Positions 35,936 to 46,208 of a stretch of 64,000 nucleotides of DNA are shown here, one piece after another; position 1 is the first letter of the stretch; every line of letters begins with the position of its first letter. The notes beneath the pieces were generated by a model that worked only from the letters and a program-made list of their open reading frames with translations, was not told the DNA's origin and made no database searches. A program made the position numbers and the translations under genes. Source of the stretch: Galaxea fascicularis (lineage: Eukaryota > Cnidaria > Anthozoa > Scleractinia > Euphylliidae); contig OX419337.1 in the NCBI GenBank assembly GCA_948470475.1, forward strand, positions 1,893,141 to 1,957,140. Direction: 5' to 3'.

Positions 35936-37909
35936 GTGTCTTTGATGAATACACTGACAATAATCTATCAGCTAGAATCACAGATTCAAGAAAAATTAAA
36001 AAAAAAAACCATCGGTATGTTAATTAGTTACCTCTGAGGACTGGGTGGAATGCTACAAGCTGAAAACCCTCTCAGCTTGCAACAACTAAATATCCCAAGA
36101 CGGCAAGTATCACAACACATTGCTTTCCATTTTGAGTCCAGTGTAAAGTGCAGTTTGAGTTTAAAAACTATAATAATTATAGCCCATCCAGTCCCCTAAC
36201 ACATTAAATTAAAGAAAACATATTCTGGCTCGCATAGGTCATGGATTTCCTCAAAAGTATTAACTAAGGTCTCCTGGATTGCACTTAAATTTCAAAAACT
36301 ATCTGACTTCTGGTCATTTAGTGTTCTGAACCAGCTGCCGGTGATAACAGTTCACAGCACAAATTGAAAATAATTGTTTTTCAATTTTATTTTTAACTGC
36401 ATCAGCATGTCTTTTTACATCACTGATATCATGTCCCTGCATCCCACAACTTGTGCCCCTGTGTCCCTGAACGCGCGTCCCAATGTCCCCAACCCGTCCC
36501 ACTTCTAGACACAGCTATATTTATCAAAGTGACAAATAAAAGGCCAAGCCAACACCATGTGACATGCTTACATGCAGGGCTCTAATCACTTGAGTTCAAA
36601 TGTTCACCATTGGCAGACTAGTTATTCTATCTGTCTGAGAATGCAGCTTCATGTAACTTCTTGCTATTTGATTTCCTGGTTGACAATGGTTTGAGTAAAG
36701 TGTTAACTTCATGTATTACATACATGTTGTGTGGTCCTGTGTGTGGCAATATTCCGTTGTTCTTTGCGGCCAATCGGCGTTTAGCTTTTCCACATGCTGC
36801 AGTTCAGGGACCTTTGTTACTTCGCTTTTCACATGGCCGGTCTATTTCTTTGATTAAATATCCGTCCTTTTCGAGTTTATAACTCCATTTCATTGCACTG
36901 TGTGATTTTGAAATGGGGTTATGAGTCAGGCAAGCAAGAAGTCGGGAAAGCAAACCCTATTGTACACCCAGAACCACATAACTAAAAGTTAAGTAAACTT
37001 TAATTTATTTATCCAGCCTACAGTTCAACTTAATTTGTAGCAAACTATAGTCAGCTATTAGTACGATGAGACCAAATAGCACGAATGGCCTGCCTCTGGT
37101 TCAACTCGAATTTATGCGAGTCATCGGCCACATGTACGTGTCTTACCTTGTTCCATCTTGATCATTTTAAAGAAATACAAATTTGTCAACAGAGAAAACC
37201 ATTTTGGCCCATATGGAGCTACAAATCGCGATATCAACCAAAAAAGGGGCACACTAGGGCACACTTTGACTTGACACACACCAACCTCGTCCCCAGGACC
37301 ATCGACCCACCGTCGTCCCCAGGGTCTTTTCGAGATTCAAAATGATGGAACGGAGAAGGCTTCTGGCTTTTGCGGGCCCCTTTCCCCCAAAATGTTCCTC
37401 GTAGGACACCATTGCTTGTAAAACGCCAAAACGGGAGAGATTGAAAATATGGCCGACTGCAAATTTAACATTTTCTTGTCCGTATAACGCATCACAAAAA
37501 GAGCGCAATATTATTGCCACAAAATTTGTGCCCAATCAGAAAGATTTGAATGGGTTCTGGAACTGGCGGCCGTTTCTCGAAGCTCCCGGTATTTACCGGG
37601 CCCGTTTAGTAGTTTTGTTTTCCATTCCAGATGGGAGTTAAGTTATCGGCTAAAGAAACAAAATGGACTTCATTAGAGGTTAAAACACACCCTACTTTTA
37701 TTGAGATTTTGAGTTCAAAATATGGTTTGTGGCCGGCCCGTTAAGTTACCGGGACTTTCGAGAAAAAGACATTGTAAAAGAAAGAAACAGAATTTAAGTC
37801 CAGCTGTAAACTCTAGCTATATTTCGTAGAAATCAAGAAGAGCCGTTTTCAATAGGAAATGTTTTTGAATTGAATTAACGAAAACCTTGCAAAAAATTAA
37901 AACCATTTA
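35936..37909. other. Unassigned region between TTAA elements and the LTR retrotransposon
   Basis: No recognisable exon. It holds an inverted-repeat element at 37573-37767 and a degenerate copy of a repeat with CCTCGTCCCCAGG-like strings at 37285-37335. If KICS2 begins at 57 kb this is intron; otherwise the missing KICS2 start exon may be somewhere here. Confidence 0.35.
37573..37767. mobile_element. Inverted-repeat element (TTTCTCGAARSTCCCGGTA ends)
   Basis: Left TTTCTCGAAGCTCCCGGTAT pairs with a right end reading GTTACCGGGACTTTCGAGAA. Further pairing (GGGCCCG with CGGCCCG) continues inward. About 195 bp, non-coding. Confidence 0.7.
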
Positions 37910-37914
37910 CTATT

Positions 37915-38016
37915 TATTACGACACGTAAACTGTGTTGGCGGGAAAAACTGAGGCGTTTTTAATGACCATATATGGAACACACTGACCAGTCACGCAAGA
38001 ACTAGATATTGTAACA
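37915..38016 (-). repeat. 3' LTR
   Basis: Identical at all 102 positions to the copy at 42504-42605. It is the downstream LTR in element orientation and is preceded by the purine tract at 38017-38039. Confidence 0.95.
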
Positions 38017-38039
38017 TCTCCCTTTTTTTTTTTTTTTTA
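38017..38039 (-). other. Polypurine tract
   Basis: On the - strand this reads a run of A followed by GGGAGA directly before the 3' LTR, as expected for the primer of plus-strand DNA synthesis. Confidence 0.8.
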
Positions 38040-38210
38040 AGAAATGAACCAGCATAGTAACAATGCTAACAAAGAGAAACAAAGCAAACAAAATGGAAAA
38101 TAAAAAATGATAATAAATGTTCAAAATTTTAACTGTCTCAATAGTCAATGTCTCTGCAGAATGCTTAACACGGATCAACTAGAATTTCAGTCACTTTGTG
38201 TAACTGCCAA

Positions 38211-40661
38211 CTAAGTAGCATAGTCACTGAACCTAACTGGTGGCCTTATAACTCGGGTTCGAGTTCTCTTGACATCTGGAAGAGGATGCGGCGTAGACGT
38301 CTGCCTTTGTTCTGGTACTGTTGACTGCGTGCTGTTGTCATGGTTTGAAGACTGACTTTCAGTGGCTTCAACCGACTTGGAACAGGTTGCTGGTGGCTCA
38401 GCAGGCTTCAGGAATTCTCTGTTTCTGCGAAGGATTTGGTTGCCTGAATCAGTTTTCACTACATAGGATCGATCTGACAACTTCTCCAGACAGGTACCCG
38501 TTTTCCAGGTCTGATTTCTTGTTAATGGAGCAACTCTGACATCCTGTCCTATTTCTATGTCTGGTAGGTTGCGGGAAGAGCGATCGTGGTACCATTTGGC
38601 TTTTTGTCTTCTCAATTTCAGCTTTTCAGTAACATTGCCTGGAACCTTGGGATACAGTAGGTTAGTAGCTGTGGGCAGTAGGGTTCTGGTGCGGCGAGAC
38701 ATCAACCTTTGAGCTGGACTTGTTCCAAGTGACTCAGTTGGTGTGTTTCGTTGATCTAATAAGGCTAACCAGGGATCTTTGTTGTCCTTGAGCGCTTTCT
38801 TGATAAGGGACTTGGCAACTTTAACTGCCGATTCCACTTTGCCATTAGCTCTGTGATGATGTGGAGAGGATGATACATGGAGAAACTCCCAGTCTTGCGA
38901 GAATTGATGAAACTCGTGGCGGGTGAACTGAGGACCATTGTCTGTCACCAATGTATCCGGGATGCCATATCTGCTGAATTGTTCCTTGAGAAAATCAATT
39001 ACACAGCTGGAATTGTTCTCTTGCAGTTGCTTCACTTCAATGAAATCGGAATAAAAGTCTACGAGGACTATGTGCTCTTTGCCATGAAGTACAAATTGAT
39101 CAGCAGCAACTCGGCTCCATGGGCGGTCAGGAAGCTGATGGCTCTGCATCGGAAGCTTCTGATTCTTGGCTTGGAATTCATTGCAGATTGAACATTGTTT
39201 GATTTGATCACGCACTTCAGCATTCATGCCCGGCCAGAAAACAGTGTCTCTTGCTTTACGGAGGCAAGCTTCTACTCCTAAATGGCTGGAATGTATTCTG
39301 GACTTCACTTCAGGTCGTAATATCTGAGGTATGACCACTCTTGAGCCTTTGAATAACACACCGTTGTGCACAGTAAGCTCCTCACGGTACGACCAGTACT
39401 CTCTGATCTTGACTGGGACTTGCTCTTTCAGCAATGGCCATCCCTTCAGAATTGTTGTCTTTAGGATTTGCAACGTGTCATCTTGACCTGTACACCGTTG
39501 TAACTGCTCCAATCTTTCTGGTGTCACCTTTAAGGCTTGCATAAGGTCTAGGCTCTCTACCTCCAGGGAAAATACTTGAAATGATTCTTCTGGCTTCGGC
39601 GTTTCGTGTTGCGCTGCACTAGACAGATGGTCGGCCAAGAACATCTGAGAACCAGGTTTGTAATTGACTGACAGGTTGTGTCGTTGAAGTCTGAGAAGCA
39701 TTCTTTGGAGTCGGCAAGGGGCTGATAACAAAGACTTCTTGAATATTGATTCCAGAGGTTTGTGATCGGTTTCTACTGAAATCTTCTCTCGATGTGCCAG
39801 ATATTGATTAAATCGTTCACAAGCAAAAACGATTGCCAAACACTCCTTTTCAATGACTGCATAACTCTGCTCTGTCTGGGAGAGAGTTCTTGATGCGAAA
39901 GCAACTGGCTGTCCACCTTGAAGAAGGACAGCTCCAAGGCCCTTGTTACTAGCATCAGTCTGAAGGGTGACTTCTTCTTCTAAGTTGTAGAACTTTAACA
40001 CTGGATGCTGAATAACCAACTGCTGAATTGTGGCGAAAGCTTCATCATGTTGCTTTGCCCACGTGAATTTGGACTGGTTGGTTGTTAGTTCTCTCAAAGG
40101 CGCTGACACATCTGAAAGCTTCGGTAGGAATTTCGAGAGATAATTGACAAAGCCAAGAAGGGTAAGTACTTCAGGCTTAGATGTTGGCTTGGGCGTGTTC
40201 TTGATGGCAGTGACTTTGTCTGGATCTGGTTTCAGTCCATCTTTAGAAATCACATGGCCCATGAATTTAACTTCTGCTTGCCGCAGCTTGACCTTCGACT
40301 TGTTGAGTTTCAGGTTAACTTGTTTTGCTCGTTCCAGTAAGCGGACAACATTCTGGTCGTGATCCAGTAGAGCTTCCGAGTCAGTTTCACCATAACCAAC
40401 GACAAGAATATCATCTCTGATGACTTTCACACCTGGCAGGTCTGTGAGGCACTCTTGTAGCCTGCTCTCAAAGACTTCTGGGGCCAAACTGATCCCAAAG
40501 GGCATCCGTAGGTAACGGTATCTTCCTACGGGCGTCCAGAATGTCGTTAATTTGCTGCTTTCTTCATCCAGACTGACTTGATAAAATCCATCCTTTGCAT
40601 CAAAAGAACTGAAGATTCTACCTTTGCTGAGCTCTGGTAAAAGTTCTTCTAGTGTCGGCAT
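38211..40661 (-). CDS. Retrotransposon pol: reverse transcriptase, RNase H, integrase
   Basis: 816 codons. The reverse transcriptase palm begins at once (SSFDAKDGFYQV near residue 18, LRMPFGISLAPEVFE near 52), and the active-site box reads VIRDDILVVG near 80-89, with Arg where Tyr-x-Asp-Asp enzymes usually have Tyr-Ala/Val. RNase H follows (LQTDASNKGLGAVLL near 233). The integrase has an HHCC zinc-binding region (HSSHLGVEACL ... CSICNEF) and the catalytic triad seen in VAADQF, VTDNGPQF and HHRANGKVESA. The C-terminus ends PPVRFSDYAT. The preceding codon is the TAA that ends ORF1 in the same frame, so this ORF depends on readthrough, an independent start at its ATG, or is inactive. Otherwise the reading frame is intact. 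Confidence 0.95.
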   Translation of the reverse strand: MPTLEELLPELSKGRIFSSFDAKDGFYQVSLDEESSKLTTFWTPVGRYRYLRMPFGISLAPEVFESRLQECLTDLPGVKVIRDDILVVGYGETDSEALLDHDQNVVRLLERAKQVNLKLNKSKVKLRQAEVKFMGHVISKDGLKPDPDKVTAIKNTPKPTSKPEVLTLLGFVNYLSKFLPKLSDVSAPLRELTTNQSKFTWAKQHDEAFATIQQLVIQHPVLKFYNLEEEVTLQTDASNKGLGAVLLQGGQPVAFASRTLSQTEQSYAVIEKECLAIVFACERFNQYLAHREKISVETDHKPLESIFKKSLLSAPCRLQRMLLRLQRHNLSVNYKPGSQMFLADHLSSAAQHETPKPEESFQVFSLEVESLDLMQALKVTPERLEQLQRCTGQDDTLQILKTTILKGWPLLKEQVPVKIREYWSYREELTVHNGVLFKGSRVVIPQILRPEVKSRIHSSHLGVEACLRKARDTVFWPGMNAEVRDQIKQCSICNEFQAKNQKLPMQSHQLPDRPWSRVAADQFVLHGKEHIVLVDFYSDFIEVKQLQENNSSCVIDFLKEQFSRYGIPDTLVTDNGPQFTRHEFHQFSQDWEFLHVSSSPHHHRANGKVESAVKVAKSLIKKALKDNKDPWLALLDQRNTPTESLGTSPAQRLMSRRTRTLLPTATNLLYPKVPGNVTEKLKLRRQKAKWYHDRSSRNLPDIEIGQDVRVAPLTRNQTWKTGTCLEKLSDRSYVVKTDSGNQILRRNREFLKPAEPPATCSKSVEATESQSSNHDNSTQSTVPEQRQTSTPHPLPDVKRTRTRVIRPPVRFSDYAT

Positions 40662-42362
40662 TTAGAACTTGGGACGACGTATGGCACGGTTTAGATCTTT
40701 TGGGTCCAAACAGATCCGAATCTTTTGAGGTTTGGCGACCACCACCATGTTGCTGATCCACTCAGAAGGCTCAACTGCTTTCTTGATAATTCCTTTCTCT
40801 TCCAATTCCAGGATCTTCTTCTTAACATCCTTTTGTAGGGCGTCTGGCACACGGCGAGGGGAATGTTGAACCTGTGTGGCACTTTTGTCACTCACAATCT
40901 TTGCATCTCCAATGTGGCCCAATCCACTGAATACTTCACGATACTTGCTCAAAAGCTCTTCCTTGGAAAGACAGTGTTCGACTGGACTCTCGTTCATTTG
41001 ATGAACACTCTCAGGAGGTGAGATATTCAACTGGATGAGTTGTAGCTTGTCACAAGTTTCAGCTGACAGCAATGGTTTACACTTGTGTTGCATAACTTGA
41101 AACTTCAGGGTCAGCCTTTGGCCATTGTGCTTGACTTGCAGGTCACATTCGCCTAAAGGTTTCAATGTTGAGCCACCAAACAGCTTCAACTTCACAGAGG
41201 AGTTCTTCATAGGAGGTTCTCCCAACTGTGTGATGGCTGACAGATCATCCACGCTGAGCACATTGCACGTAGCGCCAGTGTCTAGTTGACATGCCAAAGT
41301 GGTTGTGAAGTCTTCTTCAGCTGACTTGAAGAAACTGATATTTGTAAACCACTGTCTTGCTTTTGTCTCTACCAGAGACACAGTTTCCACTCGCAAACAG
41401 CTCTCATCTGAACTTTCGACTTCGCTCTCTTCGAACTGCTGTACCTTCTTCGATGACTGGCACACAGAGGCGAAATGGCCCTTTTTTTGGCACTTGCTGC
41501 ACGTTTGCTTGAACGCGGGACACTCTGTTCTTCTTACATGGCGTTGTTTACGACCACAATACTTGCAATTCGACTCGGGAGGATTTTCGGGTTTCCTTTT
41601 CCCGTTTTTCTTCTCTGGGTTGAACGGTTTTCCTCCTTCTTTCTTCTTTCGACGACTTCTATCTGTAGCTTTCTTCTCGCTGAATTTCTTTAAGTCTTCC
41701 GTTTGCTTGTCTTCTCCACCTCGAATTGTCTTCATTTGCTGGGAAGCTATTTCACTCGACGTACACATTTGTATGGCTTTCTGTAAATCCAGGGTTTTTT
41801 CTCTTAACAGCCTAACTTTATCTCCTTGATTCTTTAAGCCGATAACTAGCCTGTCCCTGATAAGCTCATCCGTCAGTGCACCGTACTCGCAGGACGCGGC
41901 TAATTTTCTCAATCTTGTGCAGTAACTTTGTACCGATTCTTCGCTTTGTTGCACACATGTGTTGAAAACATACCTTTCGTATACTACATTTCTGCTGGGC
42001 TTGAAGTAATTTTCCAGGGCTTCTAAACACTTATCTATCCTCCTCTTGTCTTCCTCCGAAAGGTTGAGGTTAAGCAGAATTTGTAGACATTCTCTGCCCA
42101 TCGCAGATCTCAAAGTCGCAAGGCGGACTGAACCTTCTCGCTTGTCGAGGCCTGTTGCTATTTCATAATCGCTCCACTGCTGCTTGAAAAAGTCCCAGTT
42201 GCCAGCAACGTCGCCGTGGCATTTCATGGTACTAGGCAGAGGAAAATTGGGAGCAATAAGCTGCTGATAAACAGGAGCAATAGGCTGTGCTGTGGTAGGT
42301 GCTGGTGTAGATGGCGCGGCACTATGCGCACTCGACTCTACGTGGTCGGAGTCTGTCGACAT
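40662..42362 (-). CDS. Retrotransposon gag, zinc knuckles, protease and N-terminal RT segment
   Basis: 566 codons starting 142 bases inside the 5' LTR. The N-terminal 240 or so residues are a capsid-like gag with the segment NWDFFKQQWSDYEIATG. Two cysteine knuckles follow a lysine-rich linker: an atypical CKYCGRKQRH...C and a canonical CSKCQKKGHFASVC. The protease active site is LDTGATCN. After a spacer the frame runs into the fingers of reverse transcriptase (ICLDPKDLNRAIRRPKF) and stops at TAA, 18 residues before the first catalytic aspartate region continues in ORF2. A complete Gypsy RT spans this point, so the stop splits one domain rather than separating two genes. Confidence 0.95.
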   Translation of the reverse strand: MSTDSDHVESSAHSAAPSTPAPTTAQPIAPVYQQLIAPNFPLPSTMKCHGDVAGNWDFFKQQWSDYEIATGLDKREGSVRLATLRSAMGRECLQILLNLNLSEEDKRRIDKCLEALENYFKPSRNVVYERYVFNTCVQQSEESVQSYCTRLRKLAASCEYGALTDELIRDRLVIGLKNQGDKVRLLREKTLDLQKAIQMCTSSEIASQQMKTIRGGEDKQTEDLKKFSEKKATDRSRRKKKEGGKPFNPEKKNGKRKPENPPESNCKYCGRKQRHVRRTECPAFKQTCSKCQKKGHFASVCQSSKKVQQFEESEVESSDESCLRVETVSLVETKARQWFTNISFFKSAEEDFTTTLACQLDTGATCNVLSVDDLSAITQLGEPPMKNSSVKLKLFGGSTLKPLGECDLQVKHNGQRLTLKFQVMQHKCKPLLSAETCDKLQLIQLNISPPESVHQMNESPVEHCLSKEELLSKYREVFSGLGHIGDAKIVSDKSATQVQHSPRRVPDALQKDVKKKILELEEKGIIKKAVEPSEWISNMVVVAKPQKIRICLDPKDLNRAIRRPKF

Positions 42363-42484
42363 CTTCTTACACTTTGAACGTATGAATCACTCCGAAATTA
42401 CGAACAGAAGAAGGGAACAGCATCTGCTTGCCAGCTACAATGTTTAGTTTTTGTGAGCAAGGACGTATCTCTCAAAGAAGATGT

Positions 42485-42503
42485 TATCCCACTTCTGACA
42501 CCA
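42485..42503 (-). other. Primer-binding site
   Basis: Directly after the 5' LTR the - strand reads TGGTGTCAGAAGTGGGAT; TGG is complementary to the CCA end of a tRNA. I did not identify the tRNA species. Confidence 0.8.
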
Positions 42504-42605
42504 TATTACGACACGTAAACTGTGTTGGCGGGAAAAACTGAGGCGTTTTTAATGACCATATATGGAACACACTGACCAGTCACGCAAGAACTAGATATTG
42601 TAACA
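42504..42605 (-). repeat. 5' LTR
   Basis: Identical to the 3' LTR. At 102 bp it is short for a Gypsy LTR and should hold the promoter of the element. Confidence 0.95.
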
Positions 42606-43085
42606 CTATTACAAACATCAATACATCCAAAAAAATCATTTACAGAAATAAAAAATTAAATAGATTATTCACCTCAGAAACCAAGGTTGCCGCAGTGGTG
42701 AAAGCACCTCCCTTCCTTCTTGTAAAGATTGCGAATTGTAAACTTAATATTGTATGGTGCATTTGATCACATTCATATGCCAACTAGCTCCTAATACGTG
42801 ACAAAAAATTATAATTCTTATTACCACACTTACCTTCAATAACTATATTTCGTCGGACAAAATTTCAACACCAAAAATACTTTAACAATATCCCTAAAAA
42901 CGTAACTGTAAACATATCATATGTTAACAAAAAAGAGATTGCAAATCAACACAAACAAATACACCTCAACAAATAAAAAACTGCATCTAACATTTAGATG
43001 CGGCCAACCTGTCTAGATCTCAATGACTTCCTTACACGAAGAAAACCATACCCAGTGACTCCAACCCCTTCCCTCTCCCATAGAA

Positions 43086-43222
43086 GGGACACCCACCCAC
43101 TCTCCTCTCCTACAGGACCAACCGGAGGGGGTGGGAGGGACTCCCACCCACTCTCCTCTCCTACAGGACCAACCAGAGGGGGTGAGGTGGAGGGAGTGGG
43201 AGGGACTCCCACCCACTCTCCT
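43086..43222. repeat. GC-rich minisatellite, about 2.4 copies
   Basis: Units starting GGGAC(A/T)CCCACCCACTCTCC and containing ACAGGACCAACC(G/A)GAGGGGG repeat at 43086, 43138 and 43203; the second unit is expanded by 13 bases. The surroundings are AT-rich, so it stands out. Reading frames across it are repeat artefacts. Confidence 0.85.
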
Positions 43223-43637
43223 GCTGGGTTGTAATTAATTCAAATATTGTAATTAGGTGGTAATTTATTAATATATTCAGTTAATAGATATTTGAAGAAT
43301 TAATTAGGTGGAATGGGTAACTTTTTTATATAATGAAGTTTAAAGGGCTTATTGTTTCTTATATTTAGAAGGAATTTTAACCCTGGCTTGTACTTATTTC
43401 TTTTAAGATGCACACATAGACATAAGTCCAGTCATCTTCCTTCTTATAAGAGTTATTTTTTGAGTCAGCAGTTTTCTTTACCGGGAGAGTACTCTTGTTG
43501 TTTTTACCGTGAAGGTTTGAATTGGCATAAGTGGATGTAAAGAACACCAACAATTTTTCCCTTAGAGCTTTTGGGATCCGACTTCCTCTTGTTTGCTATT
43601 GAACGGTTTGTCTCATAGGGTGAACGGCCATATTGAT

Positions 43638-44043
43638 TTAATAATAATATTGAGGGATTTATATAGCGCTTTATCCCAAAGCTCAGAGCGCTTTACAAGA
43701 CTTTATGGAGGACTTTGTCAGACTGCTTGGTAGGCGCAAATTGCAGTCACGGAGTTCACAATCTTATTGAATAGTAAGATACACAGGTGCCCCCAGAACA
43801 GAAGTAGTTACTCTTTCCTAACAGAGTCTGGTTTCTTTAACGTCCCGGTACTGTGAGACGGGACCTCCTCGTCCTTATCTGAGAAGACTAGAAAGTCTAA
43901 CCATTTGCAGTTGTCATCACAATGCAGCACTTTCACCTCAGTTATTTAAAGACCCCGAGTGTTGGTCCGGTCAAGGTGTGAAACCCGCGACCTCCCGCAC
44001 AGCAGTCTGGTGCTCTACCTGAATTGAGCTAACCGGTTGGCGG
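43638..44043 (-). mobile_element. tRNA-headed SINE
   Basis: On the - strand it starts near 44043 with a tRNA-like head: A-box-like TAGCTCAATTCAGGTAGAGC and, after a space, B-box-like GGTCGCGGGTTTCACACC. The body follows, then TTTGTAAAGCGCTCTGAGC-type and AAGCGCTATATAAATC sequence and an (ATT)n-like tail at 43638. The body segment GTTCTTTAACGTCCC ... TTAAAGACCCTGAGTGTTGG is also found (same + strand orientation) at 52049-52171, so a truncated relative lies there. Confidence 0.75.
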
Positions 44044-44912
44044 TCACGGCACAAAAGAAAATATTTAATATAAAAACGGAGTTTATTTTCCAGAGGATTA
44101 GCGTGGCACACTAACATAGGTACCAGGACGTCATATGAAAACACTATTTGTGGTGACGAAAGCCTTGCCACTTTTAATTACTATTCCCCGATCTAAGTCG
44201 AGTTGTTCGAGGGAGGGGTAGAAAGTTATCCCACTCCCCCCCCAGGACTTAAGTTCTTTTGTTTGGGGTGCTTTACAATTTATTTCCGACGTTATGTTTC
44301 TGACTTACGCGTGCTCTCCTTATACTATCGAGTTTTCTTTTTGGTCTTTGACATTTTTCGTTTTTTTTTTTTATTTTTCCACTTGAGTTTTTTTTTACAC
44401 GTCGATTTGCGTAAATACTAGGTTAACCATTTCCATTCCCACTCCGTCTATATACTTGCCCAGCTTTCCTCTCTCGACCATTTTCACTCTTTTAACAACA
44501 ACAACTTTATTTTTAACGAATGTTCAAGTCATTTTTGAGGCGGTATTAGTTTTCTATCTTGAAAATCCCAATTTATAGAAAATATCAGGATAGCGGGGAG
44601 TGTTAATTTCTGCGATAAAAAAATTCTTGTGTGCGTGTGTGGGATTCTATGGACCACGATAAATGATACTAACCAAATAAATCCTACAACCCACAAGGCT
44701 TCCCTGTGTAAAAGTAAATTGCACAGACACAGAGGGTTGACCACGTTACCCTTCATAAGGTTTATGGCCGTTTAATATTAATGTATAGCTTGGTCGTGAT
44801 ATCCAAGGTACCATGATAAATATTCACAGGTTAACTAATTTTATTGATTGATATTGATTGGTTTTGATGCAGTAATTGTTTGATGTGTGCTGTTTTTCTT
44901 GTTTACTTACAG

Positions 44913-45079
44913 TGTACACAGGCAGTGGGCCACTCCTGGAACTTTGGCTGCTGGCTTCTTTGATGTCTTCATCCAAACTCGAGTTGAGTTATGATTGTGG
45001 CATTGTCTATGGAATCTTTCACGAAGAATTTATCTTATCTAGAGTTCCACCTTGGTACATGGGGCATTGTATTTATTCG
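44913..45079 (+). CDS. Candidate exon, unassigned
   Basis: An acceptor (TTGTTTACTTACAG) at 44912 opens a frame containing GSGPLLELWLLASL and DCGIVYGIFHEEFILSRVPPW, with a possible donor GTATGC at 45080. The next stretch is a SINE. The peptide looks more like coding sequence than noise, but I do not recognise it and cannot link it to another exon; the exon at 52312 on the same strand is a possible partner. Confidence 0.3.
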
Positions 45080-45112
45080 GTATGCAGAGTTTTTAGTGAT
45101 ATCTGTTGGGGA

Positions 45113-45386
45113 GCAGGGTTGGTGCAGTGGTGAGAGCGCTTGCCATCCACCAATGTGTCCCAGGTTCGATTCCCAGACTCGGCGTCATAAGTGAGCTGAG
45201 TTTGCTGGTTCTCTACTCTGCTCCGAGAGGTTTTTCTCCGGGTACTCCGGTTTTTCCCTCTCCTCAAAAACCAACATTTGATTTAATTTAGAGTTTATTT
45301 GATTTACAGTCTCTCCAATTAGTAGAGAACCGGCATGTTCAGCTACGTGTAGAACGAATAAAGTTATTATTATTATTATTATTAAA
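45113..45386 (+). mobile_element. tRNA-headed SINE with (ATT)n tail
   Basis: An A-box-like GGTGCAGTGGTGAGAGCGCT and B-box GGTTCGATTCCCAG lie 33 bases apart, followed by a conserved-looking body (CTCCGAGAGGTTTTTCTCCG, then GGTACTCCGGTTTTTCCCTC) and an ATT trinucleotide tail at 45366-45386. This is the standard layout of a tRNA-derived, LINE-mobilised SINE, transcribed by RNA polymerase III from the internal boxes. Confidence 0.85.
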
Positions 45387-45854
45387 TATTACCAAAATGC
45401 TTCATTTCCTAATGTCTGCACAAAAACTGTAGGATTGCCCAACAGCTGTGATAATCGCTGATTAAGTTCTACACAGTGTTTTGCACCAGCTCTTCATGAA
45501 CTATTACAGAAGTTCAGTCAAAAGATTAATTTTAAGTTTTGAAAACATGTTCTTTAATTGGGTTTTGTTAGACATTTCTGTAAACTTTTAGACTGTGCTG
45601 CTATTTAAAGGTTACAAACTTTCAAATCAAACAGTTTGCAAATTGAATTTCTTATGTGAGCTGTTGTCTTCCCAACCTCTCAAGTGTAGACATAAAACAA
45701 TAAGTGCTTAGAGTTGTGGAGCTCATTTCTCCAATTTGAGACCACATCCCTTCCACGTAATTAGGAAACCAGGTTTTCAGTTTCTTGCATATTTGAAGTG
45801 TGTTTTATGTGAAAGATCATGGATAACCATAGAAGCTTCCCTTAGGATGTTGCC

Positions 45855-46208
45855 CTAGTAATTGTATTTATACCATGCCATAGAAAATACTGCCGATCAG
45901 AATGCAGGAAAGCTGTTGTATATTCGTCAGTATTCCACCGAACCTTCCTGTCGACCCATGCAATTCAATGGTATCACACACAACCTTCCCATTGTGCACA
46001 ACATTGATTATGTGAGGCTACATATTTTCTATGGCATGGTATAAAATAGTTATGCAATGCTTTCGAGTGGTATACTGTGGAATATCCCACTCGTCACTTG
46101 TGTTTTCTTTGCATACACACTGGCCTAAAGGCTTATGTGTATACCAGAAAATACAAGTGACTCGTGGATATTCAATGGTATACCACTTGAACTCGTTGCA
46201 TTACTAGT
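45855..46208. repeat. Composite foldback: two adjacent hairpins
   Basis: TTTATACCATGCCATAGAAAA (45868-45888) is mirrored at 46022-46044, and immediately right of it a second inverted repeat pairs GAGTGGTATACTG, CACTCGTCACTTGT and GCATACACAC with their complements up to 46198. CTAGTAAT at 45855 and ATTACTAG at 46201 mirror one another at the outermost ends, so the two hairpins may form one element. Confidence 0.65.

Larger units (their letters stand above)
37915..42605 (-). mobile_element. Young Ty3/Gypsy LTR retrotransposon, 4691 bp
   Basis: Two identical 102-bp LTRs (37915-38016 and 42504-42605) bound the element, and CTATT at 37910-37914 and 42606-42610 is the target duplication. In its own (- strand) direction it starts TGTTACAATA and ends GTAATA, so the usual terminal CA is replaced by TA. 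A primer-binding site follows the 5' LTR and a purine tract precedes the 3' LTR. ORF1 (gag, zinc knuckles, protease, start of RT) and ORF2 (RT, RNase H, integrase) are in one frame, interrupted by one stop codon. The order protease-RT-RNaseH-integrase places it in Ty3/Gypsy. There is no envelope-like ORF. LTR identity points to very recent insertion. Confidence 0.96.
42611..44912. other. Repeats and unassigned sequence right of the retrotransposon
   Basis: Contains the minisatellite at 43086-43222, a minus-strand SINE at 43638-44043 and AT-rich sequence with poly-T runs near 44340-44395. No exon recognised. Confidence 0.4.

Noticed and set aside
37254..37535. 93-codon - strand ORF as missing KICS2 start exon
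   Set aside because: Contains repeat-like CCTCGTCCCCAGG strings and no resemblance to the KICS2 N-terminus; no phase-1 donor chosen with confidence.
41299..41829. 176-codon + strand ORF inside the retrotransposon
   Set aside because: Antisense shadow of the gag ORF, Cys/Phe-rich as expected from an opposite-strand reading.
43975..44040. A tRNA gene on the - strand
   Set aside because: A and B boxes are present, but the sequence does not fold into a complete cloverleaf and continues into a SINE body and tail.
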